A stretch of 64,000 nucleotides of DNA from Corynebacterium renale (GTDB taxonomy: Bacteria > Actinomycetota > Actinomycetes > Mycobacteriales > Mycobacteriaceae), in the NCBI RefSeq assembly GCF_002563965.1, contig NZ_PDJF01000001.1:2108001-2172000 (forward strand), in the 5' to 3' direction. This document shows, piece by piece, positions 42,547-50,724 of this stretch. The notes below the pieces were generated by a model. That model saw only the letters and a list, made by a program, of their open reading frames with translations, was not told the DNA's origin and made no database searches. Both the position numbers and the translations under genes were made by a program. Each line of letters opens with the position of its first letter. Position 1 is the stretch's first letter.

Positions 42547-44049
42547 ATGGATATGGTTTATGATTTCCCCTGGTGGCTGCGTGTCGAGCACTTTGTCAAC
42601 ATCATCTTCATTACCTTCTTCATCCGAAGCGGTATTGAAATCCTTGGCACCTTCCCCCGCCTCCACCGCTCCGTCCACATGCCGGCAGGCAAACAGTGGG
42701 CCGAGTTCACCATCAAATCGAAGCCGAAGCACAAGTATTACTCTGTGGGCTCCGAGTATGAGGACTACTCCCCGATTGTCTCGCTGCCCGGCAAAGGCCT
42801 GCTTGGCATCGGACGCTACTGGCACTTCATGGCAGTCATCGGGTTTACCGTCTGCTTCATCATCTACTACGCACTCCTGATCTTCACCGGCCAGGGCATG
42901 CGCTACATTCCGCAGAGCTGGGACGTGTTCCCGCAAGCGGTCAATGACATGATCACGTACTTGGCATTCCAGACCCCGGAGGCGCTGCCAGGTATGCCGT
43001 TCAACGCTGTCCAGCAGCTTAGCTACGGCTTCATCATCCTGATCATGCCAGCGTTCATGATCTTCACCGGCTTCTTCCAGGCACCAGCAGTAAACCAACA
43101 CTGGCCGAAGATCACCCGCGCTCTTGGTGGCCGCCAGGTCATCCGTTCGCTGCACTTTTTCGGGCTGGTCATCTACATGGTGTTCATCGTCATTCACGTG
43201 GCGATGGTCATTGCCCACGGTTATGGACATGAAGTCTCCAAGATGGTCTTCGGCCACACGGAATCCCCCATTGCCGGCGGCATCATCTTCACCATCGGGC
43301 TGGCTTTCGTCGTCTGGCTGCACGTGATTGCAACGCGCACCTCTTTGGAGAAGCCACGCCTGATCGAGAAGCTGCACAACGTTGTAGTTCGCCCATTGAC
43401 GCGCCAGCTCATCAAACTGCCGTCTCGCGCAAACTCCGCATGGTCCAAGGACCGTGGCAAGGAGACCGAGCACTTCCGTGCCTCCGGTCACTCCCCAGAA
43501 ACCGATGAGTACGCAGCGATGGTCTCGCACAACTATGACGATGTCTACTACCTCGAAATCGGCGGTTTCGTAGAGAAGCCGATGCGCTTCTCCCTACCGG
43601 AGTTGCGTGAAATTGCCAAGGGCTACGAACAGACCACAATGCACAACTGCGTGCAAGGCTTCTCCTCCATCGGTACCTGGGGTGGCGTCCCCCTTCATGT
43701 CCTACTCGACATGGTTAAGCCACTACCTGGCTCATCCGACGTGGTCTTCAAGAGTTTCCAAATGATGGGCCGCGACGACCCCCTCTACCCGGAGGGCTGG
43801 TACTACGAGTCCGCGCCAATGTCCGAAGCGACGCAGCCCGAAACCCTGGTGGCCATCTCCCTCAACGGCGAGGACGTACCAGTGAAAAACGGTGCACCGC
43901 TGCGTATGCGCTTGGAGACCTCCACCGGTTTCCGTTCCATCAAATGGGTCGAGCGCATCGAGGTCGTCAACCGCTACGACATCATCGGCAAGGGCCGCGG
44001 TGGCTGGTTCGAAGACTTTGACAACTACGACCGTCTGCAAATGATCTAA
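42547..44049 (+). CDS. Membrane cytochrome b fused to a YedY/sulfite-oxidase-type molybdopterin domain
   Basis: A 500-aa fusion. Residues 1-265 form a cytochrome b561-like membrane domain with five predicted helices (about 13-33, 92-114, 157-178, 202-224 and 242-264). His15, His93, His203 and His217 are candidate b-heme ligands. Residues 325-480 form a molybdopterin oxidoreductase domain. The molybdenum-ligating cysteine is Cys368 in MHNCVQGFSSIGTWGGVPL, and LETSTGFRSIKWVERIEVV is typical of the fold. There is no Tat signal, and the positive charge after helices 1, 3 and 5 places the catalytic domain in the cytoplasm, unlike secreted MsrP. Substrate unknown. AGGAG site before the ATG. Confidence 0.9.
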   Translation: MDMVYDFPWWLRVEHFVNIIFITFFIRSGIEILGTFPRLHRSVHMPAGKQWAEFTIKSKPKHKYYSVGSEYEDYSPIVSLPGKGLLGIGRYWHFMAVIGFTVCFIIYYALLIFTGQGMRYIPQSWDVFPQAVNDMITYLAFQTPEALPGMPFNAVQQLSYGFIILIMPAFMIFTGFFQAPAVNQHWPKITRALGGRQVIRSLHFFGLVIYMVFIVIHVAMVIAHGYGHEVSKMVFGHTESPIAGGIIFTIGLAFVVWLHVIATRTSLEKPRLIEKLHNVVVRPLTRQLIKLPSRANSAWSKDRGKETEHFRASGHSPETDEYAAMVSHNYDDVYYLEIGGFVEKPMRFSLPELREIAKGYEQTTMHNCVQGFSSIGTWGGVPLHVLLDMVKPLPGSSDVVFKSFQMMGRDDPLYPEGWYYESAPMSEATQPETLVAISLNGEDVPVKNGAPLRMRLETSTGFRSIKWVERIEVVNRYDIIGKGRGGWFEDFDNYDRLQMI

Positions 44050-44059
44050 GGAGAAACTG

Positions 44060-44779
44060 ATGTATCCCCTCCACAAAGACATGACGCTCAACGAAGAGCA
44101 GCTGCAGATCGTCAGCGATTACGTCAAGGAAGTTGGCTTCTGCCTCCCGGGCACCGCTCCAGAGGACTTCCAGCCGCGCGCATTCGCCCGCTACCTGGGC
44201 TGGGAATTCATGAGTGAAGACCTCGAGGCCTACGGCGTGGGCCTGTACTGCACGAAGCCTGGCTTTGAAAAGTACTACACGTTCATCCGCATGAGCTATG
44301 GCCAACTCATGGGCGATCCCAACGCCCCACGACTGCCCGTAAACAATCCGGTGCTGGCCACCGACACGCTGCGCATGCACCGCTGGTGGTCACGCCGCGA
44401 GGGCCCAGCACGCAGTGGCGTAGACACCTACGACAAGGACGACGGTTCCGTCCCCGGCGTCGACCAGGACCTACGCGAACTCGGCGACATTCTGGGAGAC
44501 ATCCTGCACTTCGCGCAGCAAGGCAAGGGCCCAGATGACAAGGGCAAGTTCGACCTCGCCGTGGACTGGGGCACCCTTCTTGCCGGCCGCTACCCGCGCC
44601 TGCAGTACTTCCAGAACAAGGGAATGCTCACCCGCGAGCAAGAAGAAGCGCTCACCGATTTCGAAACGGTAGCCACGGACCTCCAGCCCACTCTCGAATA
44701 CCTGTCGCTCCCCACACTTGCGACGATCGCCCGCCCCGAGGCACGTACCCACGAGGCACACCACGATAAGACCACCTAA
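44060..44779 (+). CDS. Uncharacterised soluble protein of the molybdo-cytochrome operon
   Basis: A 239-aa protein with no transmembrane helix or signal peptide and no family that I recognise. It is acidic, rich in aromatic residues in its first half (FARYLGWEF, EKYYTFIRMSYG) and has two cysteines only (Cys28 and Cys64). The C-terminal tail is rich in His/Glu/Thr. An AAGGAG site lies 10 nt after the preceding stop, so synthesis should be coupled to the fusion enzyme. By position it could be a molybdenum-cofactor-inserting chaperone or a soluble electron-transfer or substrate subunit. This is inference. Confidence 0.75.
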   Translation: MYPLHKDMTLNEEQLQIVSDYVKEVGFCLPGTAPEDFQPRAFARYLGWEFMSEDLEAYGVGLYCTKPGFEKYYTFIRMSYGQLMGDPNAPRLPVNNPVLATDTLRMHRWWSRREGPARSGVDTYDKDDGSVPGVDQDLRELGDILGDILHFAQQGKGPDDKGKFDLAVDWGTLLAGRYPRLQYFQNKGMLTREQEEALTDFETVATDLQPTLEYLSLPTLATIARPEARTHEAHHDKTT

Positions 44780-44835
44780 AACACACCACTTTTCACCACA
44801 GTGCGTACACAAGTAAAAGAAAGGACTTCACAACG

Positions 44836-45180
44836 ATGAACCCACACGTTGTGCTCTTGGCCCAAGAAGCCGAAGAAGCAGTAGAAACGCTTCCCTTCCA
44901 GACCGAGATTTCCCTGGCAGCGTCCGTTGTACTTCTCCTCGCCTTTGCCCTGCTCAACCTGGGCAAACTCACCCCGGAGCACTACACCTACCAGTGGGCA
45001 AACGCTATCGGCGCCGCATTCTTGACGTACACCTGCATCAAACCGTTCAACGTTGGCGTCTTCATTACCGAAGCGCTCTGGACCTTGATCGGCCTGTACG
45101 GCGTGTACAAGATCTACCGCACCCGCAAGAAGCGCCAGGCCCAAGGCCTCGACCCTATGCCACAAGCCCCGAACGCGTAA
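44836..45180 (+). CDS. CBU_0592-like three-helix membrane protein (copy 1)
   Basis: A 114-aa membrane protein with three predicted helices (about residues 26-46, 54-73 and 78-97), resembling the CBU_0592-like family of small membrane proteins of unknown function. It has a basic cytoplasmic tail (TRKKRQAQG). Over 44 aligned residues it shares 30 with the next protein, including the core IKPFN and FITEA, so the two arose by duplication. It has an AAAGGA site and is the fourth gene of the operon. Confidence 0.75.
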   Translation: MNPHVVLLAQEAEEAVETLPFQTEISLAASVVLLLAFALLNLGKLTPEHYTYQWANAIGAAFLTYTCIKPFNVGVFITEALWTLIGLYGVYKIYRTRKKRQAQGLDPMPQAPNA

Positions 45181-45208
45181 CCGATATTTCTAGAAAAGGA
45201 GAAACACC

Positions 45209-45478
45209 ATGCCATTAGCAGATCCCATTTCGCTCATCGGCGGCGCACTGTTCATCATCGCCTACGGCGGACTGAACTTCGGGCTCTTCAAGGAAGGCGC
45301 CTCTTCCACCGTTTACCAGCTGCTCAATACCATTGGCGCAGCATGCTTCACCTACACCGCGATCAAACCGTTCAACCCCGGACTCTTCATCACTGAGGCG
45401 GTATGGGCACTCTTCGGTATCTACGGTGTCATCAAGATTTACACCGGCGTCTCCAAGAAGAAGGCTGCGGCTAACTAA
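45209..45478 (+). CDS. CBU_0592-like three-helix membrane protein (copy 2)
   Basis: An 89-aa paralogue of the preceding protein, with three predicted helices filling nearly its whole length and a basic tail (SKKKAAAN). Shared motifs are YQ-x2-N, TIGAA, IKPFN and FITEA-x-WAL. It lacks the acidic N-terminal extension of copy 1. AGGAG site before the ATG. Last gene before a strong terminator. The two copies could form a heteromeric membrane subunit that anchors the molybdoenzyme, but no function is known. Confidence 0.75.
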   Translation: MPLADPISLIGGALFIIAYGGLNFGLFKEGASSTVYQLLNTIGAACFTYTAIKPFNPGLFITEAVWALFGIYGVIKIYTGVSKKKAAAN

Positions 45479-45502
45479 GCACACCTGAACTCTTATTCAC
45501 AC

Positions 45503-45543
45503 AAGAAAGGGCGGAGCGGGAAATATCCCCTCTGCCCTTTCTT
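45503..45543 (+). terminator. Intrinsic terminator of the molybdo-cytochrome operon
   Basis: A 10-bp stem AAGAAAGGGC/GCCCTTTCTT (45503-45512 with 45534-45543) with an inner GGAG/CTCT extension, 25 nt after the last gene. The 3' arm is U-rich. Confidence 0.85.
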
Positions 45544-45633
45544 CGCGCTTACAGGCCTATGGAACGGAGCTGGACCAACCGGCCGTGTCATACACACACC
45601 CGCGTGGCGGGGATGAAGGTGGCGTCGATAAGC

Positions 45634-45671
45634 AATAAAAAGACCGCCGGCCCCATGTCGGGAACCGGCGG
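45634..45671 (-). terminator. Intrinsic terminator of lctP
   Basis: On the minus strand CCGCCGG (rc of 45665-45671) pairs with CCGGCGG (rc of 45644-45650), followed by TCTTTTTATT. It lies 14 nt past the lctP stop. Confidence 0.85.
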
Positions 45672-45684
45672 GATGGGCGATGTT

Positions 45685-47367
45685 TTAAGGAACCATCCAG
45701 CCCAGTACAGAAGTGGACTGGAGGAAGACCACCACGCAGAGGAATACGATAAGGCCAACCGAGTACTTCGCAGCACCGGCGAGGATCTTGCCCTCAATGC
45801 CCTCGGAACGCACTGCGGCAGCCGCGACAGCCGCGGTCTGCGGGGAGACCATCTTGCCCAGAGTTGCACCTGCGGTGTTTGCGGAGACCAACAAGGTTGG
45901 ATCAGCGCCAATCTGGTCCGCGGCCTGCGCCTGCATCTGCGCGAACAGCGCATTCGACGACGTGGCCGAACCCGTCACCGCGGTACCCAGCCAACCCAGC
46001 AGCGGCGACAGGAGCGGGAAGATCGAACCCGTCGCCGCGAGCGCTGCACCAATCGCAGCAGTCTGGCCAGAGAAGTTCATCACGTACGCCAACGCCATAA
46101 CCGACGCGATAGTCAGGTAAGACCACTTCATACGGTTTACGCCGCGACCAAGCTCTGCGAAACCGTCACCAATACCCAGCTGCATGCTCGTGCCCTTGCC
46201 CGTGACGTGGTACACCAAGACAGTGACAATGCCGCACACCAACAGAATTGTGCCCGGGGTAGACAACCAGTTGAAATTGAAAATCGGCAGGTTAGACACT
46301 TCACCGCTTTCGGTAAAGAGATTCTCGTGCAGACCTGGCCACTCAAACTTAATATCCGTGGACGCCAGGGCCTTCGGAATGTTCACGCCGATAGTCCACA
46401 GCTTGGTGATCGCGAAGACCACAACGATAAGCACGTACGGGAAAAGAGCAAGCGTGATACGCGACCCAGTGAGCTCCACCCCATCCTCGGAGACCTGGGA
46501 GGCTTGATCCTCCGGCGTGGTTGGACCCCAGAAACGCAGGAATAGCAAACCACCGGCCAAGGAGAGCAAGCATGCGACGACGTCGGTGAGCTCGTAAGTG
46601 AAGAAGTTCGACGCCAAGTACTGCCCACCGCCAAAGAGCACGCCCAGCACGATTGCCATCGGCCAGCACTGACGCAGGCCACGCATGCCATCCATAATGA
46701 GGCAAAGAAGGAATGGAGTAATCAACGCCAGAAGTGGAACTTGGCGGCCAGCCATCTGAGCCACGACGGCGGGATCCAACTGGGCGATACTTCCTGCGGT
46801 TGTCACCGGAATCGCCATCGCACCGAAGGCCACGGGAGCACAGTTTGCAACCAGCGTCACCAACGCGGCCTTCAACGGTGGCATGCCGATTGCCAACAGC
46901 ATTGCCGCAACGATTGCGACCGGGGCACCGAAACCGGCTAGCGCTTCCAGCAAACCGCCGAACGCGAAACCAATAAGCATGGCCTGGATACGCATATCGC
47001 CCCGACCGATACGGGAGAAAATGCGGCGCATGTCCTCAAACCTGCCGGAGCGAACCGTGAGGTCATAAATCCAGACCGCCATGATAATGATGTACACGAT
47101 GGGAAACAGGCCAAAGGCAATACCTTGCGTCAGCGAAAGGCCAGCCATAGAAACCGGCATCTTAAAGCCCAACACAGTGACAACCAGCGCGACGACAACC
47201 GCCCCGATTGCGGACCAGTGGGCTTTCCACTTCAAGCCCATGAGTAAGACGAAGAATGCAACGAGTGGGAGAAGGCCAGCGAGAGCAGACCATGCGACAC
47301 TGCCGGCTACGGCGTCTGTGCGCATGGTGTGCGTCTCGGCGGCCAGAAAGATCAGAGATGTCTGCAT
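45685..47367 (-). CDS. lctP: L-lactate permease, LctP family
   Basis: A 560-aa polytopic membrane protein, about 12-14 helices, of the lactate permease family, importing lactate (or glycolate) with protons. Conserved LctP features are the LLPLVAFFVLLMGLKWKAHWSA start, the GFGAPVAIVAAMLLAIGMPPLKAA segment, GWLGTAVTGSATSSNALFA and the terminal LVSANTAGATLGKMVSPQT. An AGGAAGGA site precedes the ATG. No lactate dehydrogenase adjoins it. The divergent TetR gene is the obvious local candidate regulator. Confidence 0.92.
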   Translation of the reverse strand: MQTSLIFLAAETHTMRTDAVAGSVAWSALAGLLPLVAFFVLLMGLKWKAHWSAIGAVVVALVVTVLGFKMPVSMAGLSLTQGIAFGLFPIVYIIIMAVWIYDLTVRSGRFEDMRRIFSRIGRGDMRIQAMLIGFAFGGLLEALAGFGAPVAIVAAMLLAIGMPPLKAALVTLVANCAPVAFGAMAIPVTTAGSIAQLDPAVVAQMAGRQVPLLALITPFLLCLIMDGMRGLRQCWPMAIVLGVLFGGGQYLASNFFTYELTDVVACLLSLAGGLLFLRFWGPTTPEDQASQVSEDGVELTGSRITLALFPYVLIVVVFAITKLWTIGVNIPKALASTDIKFEWPGLHENLFTESGEVSNLPIFNFNWLSTPGTILLVCGIVTVLVYHVTGKGTSMQLGIGDGFAELGRGVNRMKWSYLTIASVMALAYVMNFSGQTAAIGAALAATGSIFPLLSPLLGWLGTAVTGSATSSNALFAQMQAQAADQIGADPTLLVSANTAGATLGKMVSPQTAAVAAAAVRSEGIEGKILAGAAKYSVGLIVFLCVVVFLQSTSVLGWMVP

Positions 47368-47540
47368 AAAGACGTCCTTCCTGATTCGGGTGCGTATGAA
47401 GCACGATATATCGCTCCAATTGTCGCATAACTTCGTGGCTAAAAATAATTAAAACCTGGACTATGCCTAAAAATGCATTTAAGCAGATAGAGCAGCGAAT
47501 TTGAAGGGATTAGTGACCCTGGTTTTCCAGGTAGACGCCC

Positions 47541-47557
47541 GTACTATTTGGGAGTAC
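47541..47557. promoter_or_regulatory. Inverted repeat in the lctP/tetR intergenic region
   Basis: GTACT-N7-AGTAC sits 64 bp before the tetR start and overlaps a possible -10 (TACACT, 47555-47560). It could be a TetR operator. The 11-mer GAGTACACTTG here recurs at the modA promoter. The remainder of the 253-nt intergenic region is AT-rich with no other clear element. Confidence 0.35.
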
Positions 47558-47620
47558 ACTTGATGAGTTGGATACCTCAAAAGGTTCCGGTCCCGTTTCC
47601 CTTTTTCTCTGGAAGTGTTC

Positions 47621-48238
47621 ATGACAAGACCCCACAGCGACGCGAAGGTATCGCCGATCAGCTACCCGACCAAGAAGCGCAACTCGCGCCACGATCCTGG
47701 TCGCCGTGATCGCATTATCGACGCCGCCGTGCGCGTTCTTTCCCGAGTAGGCGTCGATGGTGCCTCCCACCGCACGATCGCCCAAGAAGCTGGCGTTCCG
47801 CTGGGATCCATGACCTATCACTTCAGTGGCCTCGACGAAATCTTGGCTGAAGCCTTCTCGCGTTTTACAGAAGGGGCCACACAGGGCTTCGAAGAACCAT
47901 TTGAGGGTGTTACCTCCTTGGAAGGGGCCCGCGCCGCCATCGTGAGCATCTTGGTCGACGCCTCCGACCCCGAGGGAGACCTGATCGTTTTAAGCTCCGA
48001 GCTGTACGCAGCAGGTATCCGCCACCCACGGTTTGGCGCAATCCTTGAAGCGTGGATTAGGCGGTGCCGCGCAGTGATGGCCCGTTACTTTGACCAATCC
48101 ACGGTCTACATTTTGGACGCGTTTTACCAGGGCATTATTTTGCACCGTGCGCTCAATTCGGTACAGCATCCGGTAGAGCTCATTGAGCTTGCCGTAGAGC
48201 GCATGACGCCACCTCACACCTTCATTTACCACGGCTAA
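47621..48238 (+). CDS. TetR-family transcriptional regulator
   Basis: A 205-aa repressor with a typical TetR helix-turn-helix (about residues 32-75: IIDAAVRVLSRVGVDGASHRTIAQEAGVPLGSMTYHFSG) preceded by a basic arm. The ligand-binding C-terminal domain is diverged and the ligand unknown. ATG 47621 has a GGAAG site. A GTG two codons upstream is possible. Transcribed divergently from lctP and upstream of moaA, so lctP, itself or the molybdenum genes are possible targets. Confidence 0.88.
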   Translation: MTRPHSDAKVSPISYPTKKRNSRHDPGRRDRIIDAAVRVLSRVGVDGASHRTIAQEAGVPLGSMTYHFSGLDEILAEAFSRFTEGATQGFEEPFEGVTSLEGARAAIVSILVDASDPEGDLIVLSSELYAAGIRHPRFGAILEAWIRRCRAVMARYFDQSTVYILDAFYQGIILHRALNSVQHPVELIELAVERMTPPHTFIYHG

Positions 48239-48266
48239 CCGCAGACAGAATAGCCATTATTTTTAA

Positions 48267-48337
48267 TTGACGCGTCACCTAGATTCAATGCTAGGCTGGC
48301 GCACATTGCGTTACCTGAGAAAGGCCCAGATCAGGTA
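48267..48337 (+). promoter_or_regulatory. Candidate moaA promoter and leader hairpin
   Basis: TTGACG (48267-48272) with TGCTAG at 16 nt or TAGGCT at 19 nt makes a plausible sigma-A promoter. Downstream, TACCTGA-N12-TCAGGTA (48312-48318 with 48331-48337) can form a hairpin 23 nt before the moaA start. It does not resemble the known Moco riboswitch. Confidence 0.4.
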
Positions 48338-48360
48338 TTCAACCTATGATGGGAGCTCGT

Positions 48361-49389
48361 ATGACTTCGCACAACCTCTTGGAAGATTCTTTCGGGCGCG
48401 TCGCCCGCGACCTGCGCGTGTCGCTGACTGACCGCTGCAATCTGCGCTGCACATACTGCATGCCCGCAGAGGGCTTAGAGTGGATTCCCACTCCCCTGAC
48501 GCTGACCGACGATGAAACGATTCGCCTCATCCGCATCGCGGTCGAACAGCTTGGCATCCGCCAGGTGCGCTTCACCGGTGGCGAGCCTCTGTTGCGCAAG
48601 TCCTTAGAGAAAATTGTCGCCGCCACCAAGCAGATGACTACCGACGAAGGCATCGCCCCGCATACTGCAATAACCACCAATGCGTTAGGTTTGCAACGGC
48701 GTGCAGCCAAACTCAAGGAAGCCGGACTTGACCGCGTCAACATTTCCTTGGATACGCTTGACCCCGCGCATTACGCTTTGTTAACGCGTCGCGACCGCCA
48801 CGCCGACGTCCTTAAAGGGATTGACGCTGCACTCAAAGCAGGGCTGAATCCGGTAAAGATCAATTCGGTCGTCATGCCCGGCATCAACGACAATGACATC
48901 GTCGAGTTAGCGCATTTCGCGCTCACCCGGGGCCTCGAGCTGCGGTTCATCGAACAGATGCCTCTCGGGCCACCGTCGGAATGGGACCGAAAGCTCATGA
49001 TCAGCGCCGAAGACATTTTGGACGAACTGCGCACTCGCTTTGACCTCACACCAGCAGCAGAGCCACGCGGTTCTGCGCCTGCCGCTGTGTGGGACGCCGT
49101 CGACCTCCACGACAGTGCTATCTCTGGCCGCATCGGCGTGATTGCTTCAGTAAGCCATCCTTTCTGCGGAGATTGCGACCGCACTCGCCTCACGACGGAC
49201 GGAGCCATCCGCAATTGCCTGTTCACCCGTGAAGAAACCTCCCTGCGGGACATCATGCGCGACGGTGCAACCGACGAGGAGCTAGGCAACCTGTGGCGCG
49301 CTAACACTATGGCAAAGAAGCCTGGCCACGGCATCGATAACCCAAGCTTTGTGCAGCCGTCTCGCCCGATGTCTGCCATCGGTGGCTAG
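48361..49389 (+). CDS. moaA: GTP 3',8-cyclase MoaA
   Basis: Radical-SAM enzyme (342 aa) that starts molybdopterin synthesis from GTP. The N-terminal cluster site is CNLRCTYC and the C-terminal second [4Fe-4S] site comprises the cysteines in FCGDCDRTR and the later NCLF. The C-terminal double glycine tail (SAIGG) required for activity is present. ATG 48361 has a GGGAG site. Two earlier in-frame ATGs (48346, 48349) are less well placed. First gene of the plus-strand moaA-moeA-moaC group. Confidence 0.96.
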   Translation: MTSHNLLEDSFGRVARDLRVSLTDRCNLRCTYCMPAEGLEWIPTPLTLTDDETIRLIRIAVEQLGIRQVRFTGGEPLLRKSLEKIVAATKQMTTDEGIAPHTAITTNALGLQRRAAKLKEAGLDRVNISLDTLDPAHYALLTRRDRHADVLKGIDAALKAGLNPVKINSVVMPGINDNDIVELAHFALTRGLELRFIEQMPLGPPSEWDRKLMISAEDILDELRTRFDLTPAAEPRGSAPAAVWDAVDLHDSAISGRIGVIASVSHPFCGDCDRTRLTTDGAIRNCLFTREETSLRDIMRDGATDEELGNLWRANTMAKKPGHGIDNPSFVQPSRPMSAIGG

Positions 49390-49407
49390 GGTTTAGACTG
49401 ATTCACT

Positions 49408-50691
49408 GTGAAACACGGGTTTAATTCATCAATTCCTGCGCAGACACCACCGCAAACTATTGAAGAGCACCTTCGTCAGGTGCTCGATTACGTTTCTCCG
49501 CTGCCGCCCGTCCGTCTCCCCATTGGAGACGTGCAGACCAGCGCAATGCGCCGACTCGCAGACGACGTGATGACCAAAATCCCTGTTCCCGCCTTCACTA
49601 ATTCGGCAGTGGACGGGTTCTTAGTACACGACGAAGATCTCCACGGCCCAGGCCCGTGGACCCTGCCCGTAGTAGGCGATATTCCTGCAGGTAGCGAACC
49701 ACGTTCCGTCCCCAAAGGCGCGGCCGTCCGTGTGATGACAGGAGCGCCAGTCGGAGAACACGTCGAAGGTCTCCGCGCGGTCCCCGTGGAAAATACGGAT
49801 TCTCCGGTATTCCCGTCGGCGCACGCGGTACCAAAGACGGTAACTATCACTTCCTTTACCCCAGATCGGCGCCACCTTCGCGCGCGTGGCGAGCACCTGG
49901 CTGAAGGAAGCGTCGCTTTGCGTGCCGGTACCCCCATCGATTCCGCAGCGATTGCCACAATGTTGTCGGTCGGTGCACCCGTTTTTTCGGTCTACCCGCT
50001 GCCGCGGGTCGTGGTCGTCACTACTGGCGACGAACTCACCCGCGATGCCACCAGAGCGTGGACGATCCCCAATTCGAATGGGCCGATGGTGATTCGCATG
50101 TTGCACGACCTCGGGGTCAAGGACGTTAGCCACAGGCACTTAAGCGACGCAGTGGATGCGTTTACCGGGGAGATGGACCAACTTGCCAGCACCGTCGACC
50201 TCATCGTGACTATGGGCGGCATTTCCGCAGGAGCCTACGACGTCGTCCGTATGGCGGGTACCCGCCGCGGTACCGTCGAATTCGGGCCAGTTGCGATGAG
50301 CCCGGGCAAGCCGCAAGGCGTGGGCCATTGGCGCGGCACCCCGATGATTTGTCTGCCTGGCAATCCGGTGGCCTCGTGGGTATCGGTTCCGCTCTTCGTA
50401 GCTCCCGCGATTCGCCGGATGGCAGGAGGGCCCTCACCAACGTCCTACGTAGAGGTTCCCCATCTGCGGATGCCAGCGTCGGAACCTTTGCTGGCGCAGA
50501 CCGGGAAAACTCAGGTCGTGCCAGTGCGCATTGATTGGACAACGGGAACGGTGTCCGCCGCGAAGATTCGCCGCTCCCACATGATTGGTTCTGCGGTCGG
50601 CTGTGACGGGCTAGCGATCATCCGCCCCGCCGAAGAGCTCACTGACGACGACAACCTGGTATTCGTTTTACCTGTCTTCCCCGTGCTTTAG
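49408..50691 (+). CDS. moeA: Molybdopterin molybdotransferase MoeA, copy 1
   Basis: Inserts molybdate into adenylylated molybdopterin. The 427-aa protein shows the MoeA N-terminal SAVDGFLV, the molybdopterin-binding core TTGDEL...IPNSNGPM, the TMGGISAGAYD motif and LPGNPVASWV. It starts at GTG 49408. TAGACT ends 8 nt upstream, so it may have its own leaderless promoter as well as moaA read-through. A second, divergent MoeA is encoded at 53279-54544. Confidence 0.93.
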   Translation: MKHGFNSSIPAQTPPQTIEEHLRQVLDYVSPLPPVRLPIGDVQTSAMRRLADDVMTKIPVPAFTNSAVDGFLVHDEDLHGPGPWTLPVVGDIPAGSEPRSVPKGAAVRVMTGAPVGEHVEGLRAVPVENTDSPVFPSAHAVPKTVTITSFTPDRRHLRARGEHLAEGSVALRAGTPIDSAAIATMLSVGAPVFSVYPLPRVVVVTTGDELTRDATRAWTIPNSNGPMVIRMLHDLGVKDVSHRHLSDAVDAFTGEMDQLASTVDLIVTMGGISAGAYDVVRMAGTRRGTVEFGPVAMSPGKPQGVGHWRGTPMICLPGNPVASWVSVPLFVAPAIRRMAGGPSPTSYVEVPHLRMPASEPLLAQTGKTQVVPVRIDWTTGTVSAAKIRRSHMIGSAVGCDGLAIIRPAEELTDDDNLVFVLPVFPVL

Positions 50692-50724
50692 CACTATTTT
50701 TCTGCCGCTTTGATTGGAGAATTC

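Noticed and set aside
48239..48360. Moco riboswitch before moaA
   Set aside because: Only a simple TACCTGA/TCAGGTA hairpin is present. The multi-stem conserved core of the Moco RNA motif is not visible.
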